35,842 nucleotides of DNA, from the NCBI GenBank assembly GCA_013215615.1, contig JABSQX010000008.1, forward strand, positions 2,849 to 38,690. The letters run 5' to 3'. The notes below the pieces were generated by a model. It was not told the DNA's origin. It did not search any database and saw nothing but the letters and a program-made list of their open reading frames with translations. The DNA is from Myxococcales bacterium (GTDB taxonomy: Bacteria; Myxococcota_A; UBA9160; SMWR01). The position numbers and the translations under genes are program-made. Below, piece by piece: positions 1 to 8,233 of the stretch; the stretch's first letter is position 1; every line of letters begins with the position of its first letter.

Positions 1-852
1 AACCCGGTACTCGCGAGTTCCTGGCGACGAAGCCAGGGCCCCCTGCAGGATCTCGAGGGAGCGCTCGTAGTCCTCGTCGCCGTCCGAGAACTCGAGAGCA
101 CCCCGTACCACGGGTGCTGAAGCGGGGTGTTGCTCGAGACAGTCGTCAAAAATCTGACGAGCGGCTTCGAGTTCATTCTTCTCCTTCGCGAAGGTGCCTT
201 GGATGTTGCACCACATTGCCGAGAGGGGGTCGTCGCCAAAACCGAGATCTCGCTCGCGCAGCCGGTCAGTGTTGGCCTCGAACTCGAGTGCCGCATCGTC
301 GACGCGATCGAGGCCGAGCAGGGCGATGATGCGCAGGGTATGAGCTGAAAAGTTTTCGTCGTTCAGGGCGATCAGACGCTCCGCGTCTTCCAGGCCCCCC
401 TCGTAATCCCGACGGGTCCGCAGCCGCGCGAGTGAGCGCTGCAAGAGTGCAGCTTCGTTGTCGGGATCCTCTTCGAGAAGCCCGTTCATCAACTCGATTG
501 CCCCCTCGTGGTTCTGTGCGATCATGGCGTTCTGAGAGAGCAGCATCGTCGCGCGTTCCCGCCACTCGGGGCTCTTCATGGCCTCCCGTAGTGGCCACAT
601 GGCCAGACTCGGCCGTCCCAAGCTGGAGAGCGCAAGGCCGTAGAGGTAGGCCTCCTCGGCGCTCCCCGGGTTGTTGTCCAGGTGCGCCTTGAGCGGGGGG
701 AGGGTTTCTTCGAAGCGGCCCTGCGCGTGCAGAGCGCGGATTTCTTCGATGGAGAATTCTCCACTGCACGACGCGATCCCCAGGCAAGTAGCCACCGCTA
801 CGGCGCCAAGCTTGGCCCAGCGCGGAACGATGCGAATGAGCGACTTCGGCAT
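1..852 (-). CDS. TPR-repeat lipoprotein (C-terminus off the left edge)
   Basis: The minus-strand frame is open from the ATG at 852 to the window edge (284 codons), so the gene is partial. The N-terminus is basic (MPKSLIRIVPRWAK), followed by a short hydrophobic stretch and the lipobox I-A-S-C with Cys29. This predicts a type II signal peptide and lipid anchoring. The rest is helical and Ala/Leu/Glu-rich with the spacing of tetratricopeptide repeats (for example AYLYGLALSSLGRPSLA, then AALLQRSLARLRTRRDYEGG). TPR lipoproteins usually scaffold envelope complexes such as polysaccharide or protein export machinery. No specific function can be read here. It is divergent from the sulfatase-like gene, with 38 bp between the two starts. 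The start is chosen because it gives a complete lipoprotein signal and has a TAAACT hexamer 6 nt upstream. There is no Shine-Dalgarno, which fits a leaderless message. Confidence 0.8.
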   Translation of the reverse strand, partial: MPKSLIRIVPRWAKLGAVAVATCLGIASCSGEFSIEEIRALHAQGRFEETLPPLKAHLDNNPGSAEEAYLYGLALSSLGRPSLAMWPLREAMKSPEWRERATMLLSQNAMIAQNHEGAIELMNGLLEEDPDNEAALLQRSLARLRTRRDYEGGLEDAERLIALNDENFSAHTLRIIALLGLDRVDDAALEFEANTDRLRERDLGFGDDPLSAMWCNIQGTFAKEKNELEAARQIFDDCLEQHPASAPVVRGALEFSDGDEDYERSLEILQGALASSPGTREYRV

Positions 853-858
853 GCGGGC

Positions 859-864
859 AGTTTA
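859..864 (-). promoter_or_regulatory. -10 hexamer TAAACT placed for a leaderless transcript
   Basis: On the minus strand TAAACT lies exactly 6 nt before the ATG at 852, which puts the predicted +1 on the start codon. No clear -35 is visible. On the plus strand TAGTTT at 875-880 lies 10 nt before the sulfatase-like ATG. The 38-bp gap therefore appears to carry a back-to-back promoter pair. The prediction rests only on motif and spacing. Confidence 0.35.
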
Positions 865-890
865 GCGTCTGGTGTAGTTTCTGGGGTGGT

Positions 891-2309
891 ATGGCTGAAC
901 GCATCCTGCAACTTCGCTGGCCCTGGGCCCTGATGGCGCTGCTGGCCGTCGGATTCTGGGCATCGACCTTTGTGGAACTGCGTACGGGCATTGCGGCCGT
1001 GGATCCGAGGCCCGTGGGTGGCGTTGCGGAGATCGAGGCGCTGCGGGAACGCGACGACCTGAACCTACTCTTCATTCTCGTCGACACACTGCGCGCAGAC
1101 CGACTGGGAGTCCTCGGTTACCCTCGAGATACGAGTCCTCGCATTGATCGTCTGGCACAGGGGGGCGTTCTTTTCGAGCAGGTTCTCGCCCAATCCTCTT
1201 GGACGAAGTCGTCCATGGCCTCGCTTTGGACGGGTCTTTACCCCAGTCATACCGGGGTCACGCGCTTCGACCACCTCGTTCCCGACGAGGCGCTCATGCC
1301 CGCCGAAATCCTGAGTGAAGCCGGATTTCGCTGCGTCGGCCTGTTCCGGAATGGATGGGTCAGCGCGTACTTCGGCTTCGGCCAAGGCTTCGAGGTCTAC
1401 GAGAAACCGCTCCCTTCGCGGATTCCCAACAACGAGCGAAGCGCGAATCCGACACTGGAATTCGGAGGGAGCGACATCGACGTGGTCGACACGGCGAGTG
1501 CGTTCCTGGAACTGCGGGGAGAGGAGCGCTGGTTCCTGTACCTCCATCTGATGGATGTCCACGAATATCTCTACGACGAGGAAACGGCGCTCTTCGGCAC
1601 CCAGAACTCCGATATATACGACAACGCCTTGCGCCGGGAAGATGATGTTCTCGCCCTCTTGCTCAAAAGACTGGAGGAATTCGGAGAGGCGGAACGGACG
1701 ATTGTGGTTTTCGCGTCGGATCACGGGGAGGCCTTTGGCGAGCGGGGTTGGGAGGGTCACGCGCGACACGTCCTCCCGGAATCCACCGGCGTGCCGCTGA
1801 TCATCAGCTTTCCCTTCAGATTGGATCCCGGCATCGTGGTTCGCGACCGCGTCGCGAATGTCGATATCTGGCCGACCGTGCTGGACCTCCTGGGTCTCCC
1901 GCCTCTTCCGAATGTGGATGGGCACTCCCTGCTTCCTGAAATCCTGGCCGCGGCCCAGACCGGGCGGCCGGAGTCCGAGGCCCGCAACCTCTACGCGCAT
2001 CTCGACCAGAATTGGGGACAACCCGGCAGCAAGGTGTCGCCGGCCGTGAGCATCGCTCGGGGTTCGCTCCGCTACGTCCGGGGAAAGAACGTGCTCGGCC
2101 AGCGCATCGAGGAACTATTCGATATCGCTTCCGACCCCTACGAGCAGATCAACCTGCTGAGTGAGCGGCCGGAGGTCGCGACGGAATTTCGCTCCGAAGC
2201 GGATTCATACCTGGCCCGCAGCGAGCGCTGGGAGGGCGGCGCGCCGCAAGTCGAGGTCGACGAAATGCAGCTCAACCAGCTCCGTGCGCTGGGCTATTCC
2301 CTGCCCTGA
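891..2309 (+). CDS. Sulfatase-like hydrolase/transferase, membrane-anchored, Thr in the nucleophile position
   Basis: This is a 472-aa member of the alkaline-phosphatase/sulfatase superfamily. An N-terminal membrane segment (about residues 10-29) anchors a periplasmic catalytic domain. The metal-binding start of the fold is FILVDTLRADRLG (Asp65). The second metal site is ASDHGEAFGERG (Asp277, His278), with a further His near 290. True sulfatases carry C/S-x-P-x-R, whose Cys or Ser becomes formylglycine. Here the aligned segment is SSWTKSSMASLWTG, with Thr105 where the Cys would be, as in phosphoethanolamine-transferase-like and phosphodiesterase-like relatives. A phosphoester hydrolysis or transfer role on a surface glycan or lipid is therefore more likely than sulfate removal (inference). 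The ATG at 891 is chosen because it includes the membrane anchor. The substrate cannot be assigned. Confidence 0.85.
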   Translation: MAERILQLRWPWALMALLAVGFWASTFVELRTGIAAVDPRPVGGVAEIEALRERDDLNLLFILVDTLRADRLGVLGYPRDTSPRIDRLAQGGVLFEQVLAQSSWTKSSMASLWTGLYPSHTGVTRFDHLVPDEALMPAEILSEAGFRCVGLFRNGWVSAYFGFGQGFEVYEKPLPSRIPNNERSANPTLEFGGSDIDVVDTASAFLELRGEERWFLYLHLMDVHEYLYDEETALFGTQNSDIYDNALRREDDVLALLLKRLEEFGEAERTIVVFASDHGEAFGERGWEGHARHVLPESTGVPLIISFPFRLDPGIVVRDRVANVDIWPTVLDLLGLPPLPNVDGHSLLPEILAAAQTGRPESEARNLYAHLDQNWGQPGSKVSPAVSIARGSLRYVRGKNVLGQRIEELFDIASDPYEQINLLSERPEVATEFRSEADSYLARSERWEGGAPQVEVDEMQLNQLRALGYSLP

Positions 2310-2310
2310 G

Positions 2311-2353
2311 GTGGCCTGATCCGGCCACGCCCCGAGCCCCTGGGCGGCCAGGG
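2311..2353 (+). terminator. Tandem hairpins between convergent genes, possible terminator
   Basis: Two perfect inverted repeats lie in the gap between the convergent sulfatase-like and TonB-receptor genes. One is GTGGCC/GGCCAC with a 6-nt loop (2311-2328). The other is CCCTGG/CCAGGG with a GCGG tetraloop (2338-2353). A short TTTT run follows about 10 nt later rather than immediately. Termination in either or both directions is plausible, but the classical U-tract is weak. Confidence 0.35.
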
Positions 2354-2381
2354 TGCGGGCTGGTTTTGGGAGGCGAAGCTG

Positions 2382-4958
2382 CTAGAAGGTGAAGCGCACG
2401 TCTCCGCCGCAGGTCCGCGGGTCACCGACGGAGTTGATGGTCTGCGACTGAAAGTCTGAAACGTCGAACGCATAGTTCTTGTAACGTTCGTCGAAGACGT
2501 TCCTGCACCAGCCAGCCAGTTCGACAGTGCTGTCCGCGGAACGGTAGCTGAGACGAACACTGTGGAGCCAGAAGGCCTTCTGCCCCAGCGCATACCGTGG
2601 CTTGTTGGCCCTTCCATCGTAACCGATCAGTCCAAAGGACTCGTTGGCGTCGAAGGGGACATCGGCTATCCACCGAACGTCGTAACGAGGCGTAATGGAG
2701 CCATAGCGGCCCAGCGCGACCTCCCAGCTCACCGACCCATTCACCTCGAACTCGGGAGAATTGATCAGCTGGTTTCCTGAATAGTCGGCCTTCACTGGAA
2801 AGATATCCGCGCTCGGCGTTCTTCGAAATACGGTATTCGTGAAGTCCTTGAACTCGCTTGCCAGCCAAGCCGAGCGCACCTCGAGGCTCAGCCCTTCGAT
2901 CGCTTCGGGAACCCGGCCCGCCAAGGGCAGCCAGGTCAGATCCAACTCGACTCCCAGAACTTCGGCGTCGTTGGCGTTAACGATTTGCAGACTCGGTGGG
3001 TTGATGCCGTTTCCCTCGAACTGGAAGACCTGGTAGTCCTCGTAGTCGTAAAAGAAGAGCGCCGAGCGAACCGACAGCGTTCCATCGAAGAACGAGCCAT
3101 CGACGCCCCACTCGAAGGAATCCAGAAATTCGGGGGTTGCGGGCTGTGGTGTTTTATTGTTGGGGAGCTTGACGGAGTTGGTGTTGAAGTGGCCGCCCTT
3201 CCAACCCCGGCTGTACTTCCAATACATCGAGACCTCTTCGCTCAGCGAATAGGTAAGACTGATGGTGCCCGTTGGGGCCTGCCAGACTTTTCGGTCCTCA
3301 ACGCTCGGCAGGGCGGGGATGAAGAATCCGGGAAATATCTCGTTCTGCTGGTTTAGATTGAATTCCTTGGTCTCCGAGTTCCAGCGCACTCCGGCGTCCA
3401 GGGTGAAATCGTCGAGGAAGTCCCAAGTCACACCCGCGAAAACCCCGTAACTCAGTGACTCCTGCGCATAGTCGCGAAGACTCTGGAAGGTTCTCGTGAA
3501 AACAACGACATCGGCCTTGATCTTCTCTTTCAGAAGGAAGGCGCCCACTTCCCAGCGCACTGGGTAGTCCTCGAGTTCGCCGTGGACTTGGAAATCCTGG
3601 GTGATCTGCCACGATTGGTCCTGCTGAACGACTTCGAAAGCTCTCGCTGGCGTGTAATCGGAATCCGTATCGCGGAATCGGTCATAAGCGTCATATCCCG
3701 TGACGGACAGGAACTCCAGATTCCCGATCAGCAGTTCGGCCCGCAGGTAGCCCCCCCAGGTGTCCAACGTGGTCTGTCCGACCCGGTTGTAGTCGCCGCG
3801 GTAGGGGCCGCGATCGAGTGGCCGCGTCTGGGCGAGAATCCTCTCGAATATCGTGTTGGTCTGGAGCTTCGCTTCCGTCTCGGCGACCCCCTGGTCGAGG
3901 AGTCCCTGGTAGATATCGTCGCGCTCCTGGGTCTGGTCCGGGTCTTGGTATTGCTGGCCCGTGCGTGTTCCGTAGCGCGCATTGGCACCCGCCAGCCCTC
4001 GGGACACGGTCCCAATCGCCTGTCCGAGCGTGGAGTTCTGATCGAGCCGACTCCCGTGGAGGTTCAGAAGAAGTTCCCCGTCCCATTGATTGGGGAGGAG
4101 ATCGGCGGGGGCGGTAAAGAGGAACTGCCCGCGTGCGGCCCAGACGTTGCGGTCGCCGACCCTGGACGGAAGTCCACCGGGGATCCGGTAGTCGCCCCCA
4201 ACGGCCAGGTTCTCACCACAGATGGGCACGTTCCGGGGACGTTCTCCGAGGGGAGCCGCTCCCCCGCAACCATTGATCATGAAGGGATCCGCCTGGCGAA
4301 GGCGGAAGGAGAAGCGCGAGGCGAGGACATCGGCGACCAAGGGCACGCCCACCGCCCCCTCGTAGTCCTGAATGAGGGCGTCAATGGCGTCATCGCTCAC
4401 GTAGCTGCCCTGGCTGCTGCGCAGGTATCCGCCAAAATCCCCACTTGGCTTGGTGGAGTAGATCTTGATCGCACCTGCCGAGGCATTTCGGCCGGCCCCG
4501 CTTCCCTGGGGTCCACGCAGGATCAGGATGTTTTGCGCATCGAAGATCTGGCTCACTTGAAGCGCAGGAGAGTTGAGGGGCACATCGTCGACATAGACGG
4601 CTACGGCACCCGCCGCATTCGCGCTGAAGTCCGTCAGGCCGACGCCGCGTATGTAGAAGGAAGCGGCCGTCGAGCTCGCGGTGACGATCTGGAGATTGGG
4701 TGTGAAAGACGCCAGATCGGACACGTCCTCGATCCCGAGGGCTTCGAGTTCGCTGGAATCGAACTGGACCGCTGAACTAGCCTGCGTTTCTTCGATACCC
4801 CGCCCAGCCTCGCCTTCTATCCGGATTTCTTCGATATCGTCGCTGGGCCTCGGGCTGCTTGCCGCTGCGTCGGCAGGCTGCGAGCTGGCTGGAGCGATCC
4901 ACAGGAATACGCAAACCAGAAGAAGCAGCGGCTTGACGCCAGTCTGGGTCCCGATCAT
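2382..4958 (-). CDS. TonB-dependent outer-membrane receptor
   Basis: This 858-aa protein begins with a Sec signal peptide (MIGTQTGVKPLLLLVCVFLW, cleavage near APASS). A short acidic linker contains a TonB-box-like IEEIRIEG. The plug domain spans about residues 50-170, with FYIRGVG, VAVYVDDVP and ILILRGPQGSGAGRNASAGA, the conserved plug core. The remaining ~680 residues are a beta-barrel with many aromatic-ending strands, and the protein finishes in Phe (DVRFTF), as expected for BAM-inserted barrels. Such receptors import large or scarce ligands (siderophores, cobalamin, oligosaccharides) using TonB-ExbBD energy. The ligand is not evident and no tonB or exb gene is in the window. The start at 4958 has a strong GGGAGGGG Shine-Dalgarno and lies 25 nt after the predicted +1 of a good promoter. 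The receptor is divergent from a barrel-like protein gene, which may serve the same uptake system. Confidence 0.94.
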   Translation of the reverse strand: MIGTQTGVKPLLLLVCVFLWIAPASSQPADAAASSPRPSDDIEEIRIEGEAGRGIEETQASSAVQFDSSELEALGIEDVSDLASFTPNLQIVTASSTAASFYIRGVGLTDFSANAAGAVAVYVDDVPLNSPALQVSQIFDAQNILILRGPQGSGAGRNASAGAIKIYSTKPSGDFGGYLRSSQGSYVSDDAIDALIQDYEGAVGVPLVADVLASRFSFRLRQADPFMINGCGGAAPLGERPRNVPICGENLAVGGDYRIPGGLPSRVGDRNVWAARGQFLFTAPADLLPNQWDGELLLNLHGSRLDQNSTLGQAIGTVSRGLAGANARYGTRTGQQYQDPDQTQERDDIYQGLLDQGVAETEAKLQTNTIFERILAQTRPLDRGPYRGDYNRVGQTTLDTWGGYLRAELLIGNLEFLSVTGYDAYDRFRDTDSDYTPARAFEVVQQDQSWQITQDFQVHGELEDYPVRWEVGAFLLKEKIKADVVVFTRTFQSLRDYAQESLSYGVFAGVTWDFLDDFTLDAGVRWNSETKEFNLNQQNEIFPGFFIPALPSVEDRKVWQAPTGTISLTYSLSEEVSMYWKYSRGWKGGHFNTNSVKLPNNKTPQPATPEFLDSFEWGVDGSFFDGTLSVRSALFFYDYEDYQVFQFEGNGINPPSLQIVNANDAEVLGVELDLTWLPLAGRVPEAIEGLSLEVRSAWLASEFKDFTNTVFRRTPSADIFPVKADYSGNQLINSPEFEVNGSVSWEVALGRYGSITPRYDVRWIADVPFDANESFGLIGYDGRANKPRYALGQKAFWLHSVRLSYRSADSTVELAGWCRNVFDERYKNYAFDVSDFQSQTINSVGDPRTCGGDVRFTF

Positions 4959-4989
4959 TCGCCCCTCCCGGGGTCACGAAAGCTCCCGC

Positions 4990-5018
4990 ATCATGAGCGA
5001 TCAGAAAGTGGGAGTCAA
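4990..5018 (-). promoter_or_regulatory. Sigma-70-type promoter of the TonB-dependent receptor
   Basis: On the minus strand TTGACT (5013-5018) and CATGAT (4990-4995) are separated by 17 bp. The predicted +1 is about 25 nt before the receptor ATG, leaving room for the visible GGGAGGGG ribosome binding site. No Fur-box-like AT-rich palindrome is obvious over it. Confidence 0.5.
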
Positions 5019-5066
5019 CATTAGGCCGCTTGCGTTTGATCTCGTATCCATCCACAATCGCCCGCA

Positions 5067-6011
5067 ATGTGGTCTGACTCGCCTCGGAACGAGAAACCTC
5101 TGAAGATCGGACTTCTGGTGTTCGCGCTGGCCGCGCTTGGAGTTTGCCAAGACGTTTCCGCGGAGGAAAAGCCGACGGGGTGGATCCCGGCGATCTCCCT
5201 GGAAACCGGTTTGCGCCAGGTTGATTTGAGCGGGAGTTCGCTTCCGGGCGAAATCATGGGGCCTCCGCTCCCCGACCAACCGCTATTCTTTGACCCCAGT
5301 ATCATCTGGACGGCGGTGTCTGGGAGCGGTAGCGTGCGAAGCGCCTACGTGGGCGCTTGGGCGGAGATCATGAGCCCAGCTCTTGGGTGGAAGCGCTTTC
5401 GGCTGTTTGCGCGAGCTGGGGTCTCACCGACGTTCGGCCAGGTCGCCAAGCTGGCCTCGAAAGGCGTTCCCGGCAAAATAGAATCCCCCGTCGTCCCATT
5501 GCCCAACTTTAAATTCTCTGAGAACGACATACTCGGACAGGGCAATGTCGCGACCGCGGAGCCAGTATCCCCGCTCGTTACCGCGGCAGTCGGAGCCTCC
5601 TTTGAATTCAAGGTTGGAACGCGCACGCTCCGCGTGAAGCCCGCCTTCGAATATCTTCGGGAGGAGATTCGTTTCGACGGAACCACGATCCGCGCGGTCG
5701 GGCAGACGCCTATGTTTATTTTTGCCGACGAGTTCCCTGGTAATATTCGTGTCATCGACCTCCAAGCGTCGAAAACGCAAGCATTTCACTCCATCGGTCC
5801 CAGTATCGAAATCGCGATGGACACCGCTCGCGTCGGTCCTCTCATGCTGGCCCTCTACGTAGGAGGGAGTGCCAACAGGTTCTTGGGTGACCGGGGCATC
5901 GAACTGTCGAGCACGAACGAGTACGACGAGACGGTCAGCTGGACCTTTGAACACGATCCTTGGGGCTTTCGCCTGGGGACTGGCTTGCGTTTCCGTTGGA
6001 TGCCAGACTGA
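5067..6011 (+). CDS. Exported protein, probable outer-membrane beta-barrel, function unknown
   Basis: This 314-aa protein is not recognised as a named family. Residues 1-32 form a signal peptide: a charged start, a hydrophobic core IGLLVFALAALGVC, and the cleavage motif VSA before EE. The mature part has alternating strand-like segments rich in Gly and aromatics (for example SAYVGAWAEIMSP, RFRLFARAGVSPTFG, GASFEFKVGTRTLRVKPAFEYL). It closes with FRLGTGLRFRWMPD, consistent with a 10- to 12-strand barrel. It lacks a TonB plug. It is divergent from the TonB-dependent receptor across 108 bp and runs into the polytopic gene downstream, so it may be the first gene of a short surface operon. The signal peptide fixes the start at 5067, though no good Shine-Dalgarno is visible. 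Confidence 0.75.
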   Translation: MWSDSPRNEKPLKIGLLVFALAALGVCQDVSAEEKPTGWIPAISLETGLRQVDLSGSSLPGEIMGPPLPDQPLFFDPSIIWTAVSGSGSVRSAYVGAWAEIMSPALGWKRFRLFARAGVSPTFGQVAKLASKGVPGKIESPVVPLPNFKFSENDILGQGNVATAEPVSPLVTAAVGASFEFKVGTRTLRVKPAFEYLREEIRFDGTTIRAVGQTPMFIFADEFPGNIRVIDLQASKTQAFHSIGPSIEIAMDTARVGPLMLALYVGGSANRFLGDRGIELSSTNEYDETVSWTFEHDPWGFRLGTGLRFRWMPD

Positions 6012-6067
6012 CGGCTCGCGGTGAATCCTGGGACACACGAGCACGTCTCGGTCGCATCTCGCTTGTC

Positions 6068-8233
6068 GTGGCTCCACTGATCCCACACCTCGCGCTGCTC
6101 GTCGGTGGGGGCATGCTGATCGTTGCGGTCGGGCAGCCGCTCTTGGCCGACGACCTCTGGTGGCACCTCGGGATGGGGGCAAGCTACCTCGATCACCCGC
6201 CTCCGCTGAGCGAAGATCCCATCCTCTTTGCCGCGCAACTACCGCCGCGCCCCAGTGCCTGGCTCGCCGAAGTCATGCTGCATGGGGTCGTCTCCATCAG
6301 CGGTTTCCATGGACTTCGCGTTGCCCATGTCCTGGGGGTTCTCGGCCTGCTGGCGATCGTCTGGAGCCTGGCAGGGCGAATCTCGCAGCGCCCCGCGGTG
6401 GCCAGTGTCGCCACCCTTCTCTTCCTCACGACCGCTGCTTACCGCCTCGTGCAGTTGCGCCCCCACCTGTTCACGATTGTGGCTGCGCTGATCCTCTACA
6501 GACTGCTGATCGAGCCGCGGTCGGGTCCCTCGCCCGGGCGCATCGCGTGGGCCACGGTCCTCGTAGCGCTCTGGGCGAATCTCCACGCGGGCTTTCTGTT
6601 GGCCCCGTTGCTCGTGCTCGCCGCCATCGGCGGAGAGGGAGGCGATTTCATGCTTCGCCGGGCCACGCAAAGACCGGCCACTGGCCAACGGCTTCTCCGA
6701 CTCACCACGGCGTTCGCGATCGTCGCCCTGGCTCCCCTGCTCAATCCAGTTGGGCTAGAGGCCTACCTCGTATACCTGCAGGCCGGTATTCAGACGCCCG
6801 AGCTTCGCTTGGTGTCCGATGAGTGGGCGCCGACCCAACTCCTGCAGTTCCCCAAGACACGTCTCCCTCCCAGTTGGTTGACTTGGGGGAGTGTCTGGGC
6901 ACTGCTCATTGCCACCGGTTTGATTGGGATGCGCGAACTTCGGGAATGGTGTCAGCGAGTTGTCACTGCGCCTCCGAGGCGAGTCGATCCCTCGTTGCTG
7001 GCCCTTGCCGTGGTAGGCCTTGTCGCGGTGCTCGGTGCTGTGAGATTCAGCTGGATGCTCACCTTTCCAATCCTGTTGTGCGCGCAAGCGCTCCCCTCCG
7101 ACACCGGAAAAAAAGGAAGTGGGGGATGGGCCTGGCTTCCGGCCGGAGTCGCCATCGTCCTGCTCCTGTCATTTCCCCGTCTCGGGGCGTGGCCGATGGT
7201 CTCCCAGATCCTGCCCGTGAATCTCGCGGGCTACGCGCAGCCCTACGTGCCGTCCAAGTACTACGGACACGCCTTTTGGATGCTTCGGGACAGCGAAGTC
7301 GAGGGGCGACTCTTTGCCAGTTATTCGATCAGCAGCTTTGCGAGCTACTGGTTGACCCCGCGTTTGCGGATGTTTCTCAATGGCAGCTTGAACGTGCCCC
7401 AGGAGGTGATGGACGACTACGCGGCCGTCCGCGTGGGGCGCGGCACGAAAGAGGGCGAAAGCCTGATCGAGTTGCTCGACCGTCATCGGATCGATTTCTT
7501 TTTCGGAACGGGACTCCCAACCTACGCCGTGAAGGGGCGCCCCTCCTATTACACCACGGCACTCCTCGATGGGGCTCCGGGGTGGATCCCGATCTTCCGG
7601 AACATGCGCTCTTCGCTCTTCTTGCGAGACGTGCCCCGCAATGCCGCGAATCTCGATCGGGTGGCCCGCTATTACGCGGAAGAAGGGCTCCCCTTCGATC
7701 GGGTGACGGGCTTTGACGCCGCGGCGGTGATCGCGCAAGCGCGCTCCTGGGCGCGGGAACATGGCTTGATCCCCATCAACATCGAACGGCAGATTGCGGT
7801 CGCCAGCGAGGCCGCCGACAGCCCGGCTCGGCGAGTGGCCCTCGAGAAACTCGGATCCGTTTACGCGGCCCTCGGGCTGCGGGACCGCCTCGTCAAGGTC
7901 GACGCGCGTCAACTGGAAGGGGCTCCGGAACACCTGGGTGCCCTGCGCCGCAGCATCTGGATCCAGCTTCGTCTCGGAGACTTCGAGGCGGCGCGTCGAG
8001 CAGCGGATCGGCTGGAGGCGACGGATCATGATGACCTCTATTCGATGGATCTCGTCCGCGTGGCCCGGATGGGGGAGTCCCTCTCGCGGGAGGAGATCGC
8101 GAGCCTTCGCGTCCTCACGCGCTCGCAGGGTGAGAACGCCTTGGTGGGCTATCTGCCCCCGGCCCCGCTGATGTCCAGGGAGAGTGATCGGGATGCGGAC
8201 GGACCCGACTTGCAGGGCCGCGGTAGTCCTTAG
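6068..8233 (+). CDS. Polytopic GT-C-like membrane protein with a soluble C-terminal domain
   Basis: The frame encodes about 721 aa from the GTG at 6068. A TTG at 5960 would add 36 residues and overlap the previous gene by 52 nt. Neither start has a convincing Shine-Dalgarno, so the start is uncertain. The N-terminal ~370 residues hold roughly ten hydrophobic segments. The first periplasmic loop carries the acidic/aromatic motif ADDLWWHLG (Asp28-Asp29 to His33), in the place where GT-C glycosyltransferases of the PMT/ArnT type keep their catalytic Asp. Conserved-looking basic loops follow (LVQLRPHL, ANLHAGFLL). The C-terminal ~340 residues are soluble, containing a segment FLNGSLNVPQEVMDDY and a helical TPR-like tail. 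The architecture suggests a lipid-linked-sugar-dependent transferase at the inner membrane (inference). Its stop overlaps the stop of the convergent exosortase gene. Confidence 0.7.
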   Translation: MAPLIPHLALLVGGGMLIVAVGQPLLADDLWWHLGMGASYLDHPPPLSEDPILFAAQLPPRPSAWLAEVMLHGVVSISGFHGLRVAHVLGVLGLLAIVWSLAGRISQRPAVASVATLLFLTTAAYRLVQLRPHLFTIVAALILYRLLIEPRSGPSPGRIAWATVLVALWANLHAGFLLAPLLVLAAIGGEGGDFMLRRATQRPATGQRLLRLTTAFAIVALAPLLNPVGLEAYLVYLQAGIQTPELRLVSDEWAPTQLLQFPKTRLPPSWLTWGSVWALLIATGLIGMRELREWCQRVVTAPPRRVDPSLLALAVVGLVAVLGAVRFSWMLTFPILLCAQALPSDTGKKGSGGWAWLPAGVAIVLLLSFPRLGAWPMVSQILPVNLAGYAQPYVPSKYYGHAFWMLRDSEVEGRLFASYSISSFASYWLTPRLRMFLNGSLNVPQEVMDDYAAVRVGRGTKEGESLIELLDRHRIDFFFGTGLPTYAVKGRPSYYTTALLDGAPGWIPIFRNMRSSLFLRDVPRNAANLDRVARYYAEEGLPFDRVTGFDAAAVIAQARSWAREHGLIPINIERQIAVASEAADSPARRVALEKLGSVYAALGLRDRLVKVDARQLEGAPEHLGALRRSIWIQLRLGDFEAARRAADRLEATDHDDLYSMDLVRVARMGESLSREEIASLRVLTRSQGENALVGYLPPAPLMSRESDRDADGPDLQGRGSP

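Noticed and set aside
266-1087. 273-aa minus-strand reading frame
   Set aside because: It is out of frame with the TPR lipoprotein and its Arg/Ser-rich sequence has no protein-like pattern.
3582-4775. 397-aa plus-strand reading frame
   Set aside because: It is antisense to the TonB-dependent receptor, whose signal peptide, plug and barrel leave no doubt.
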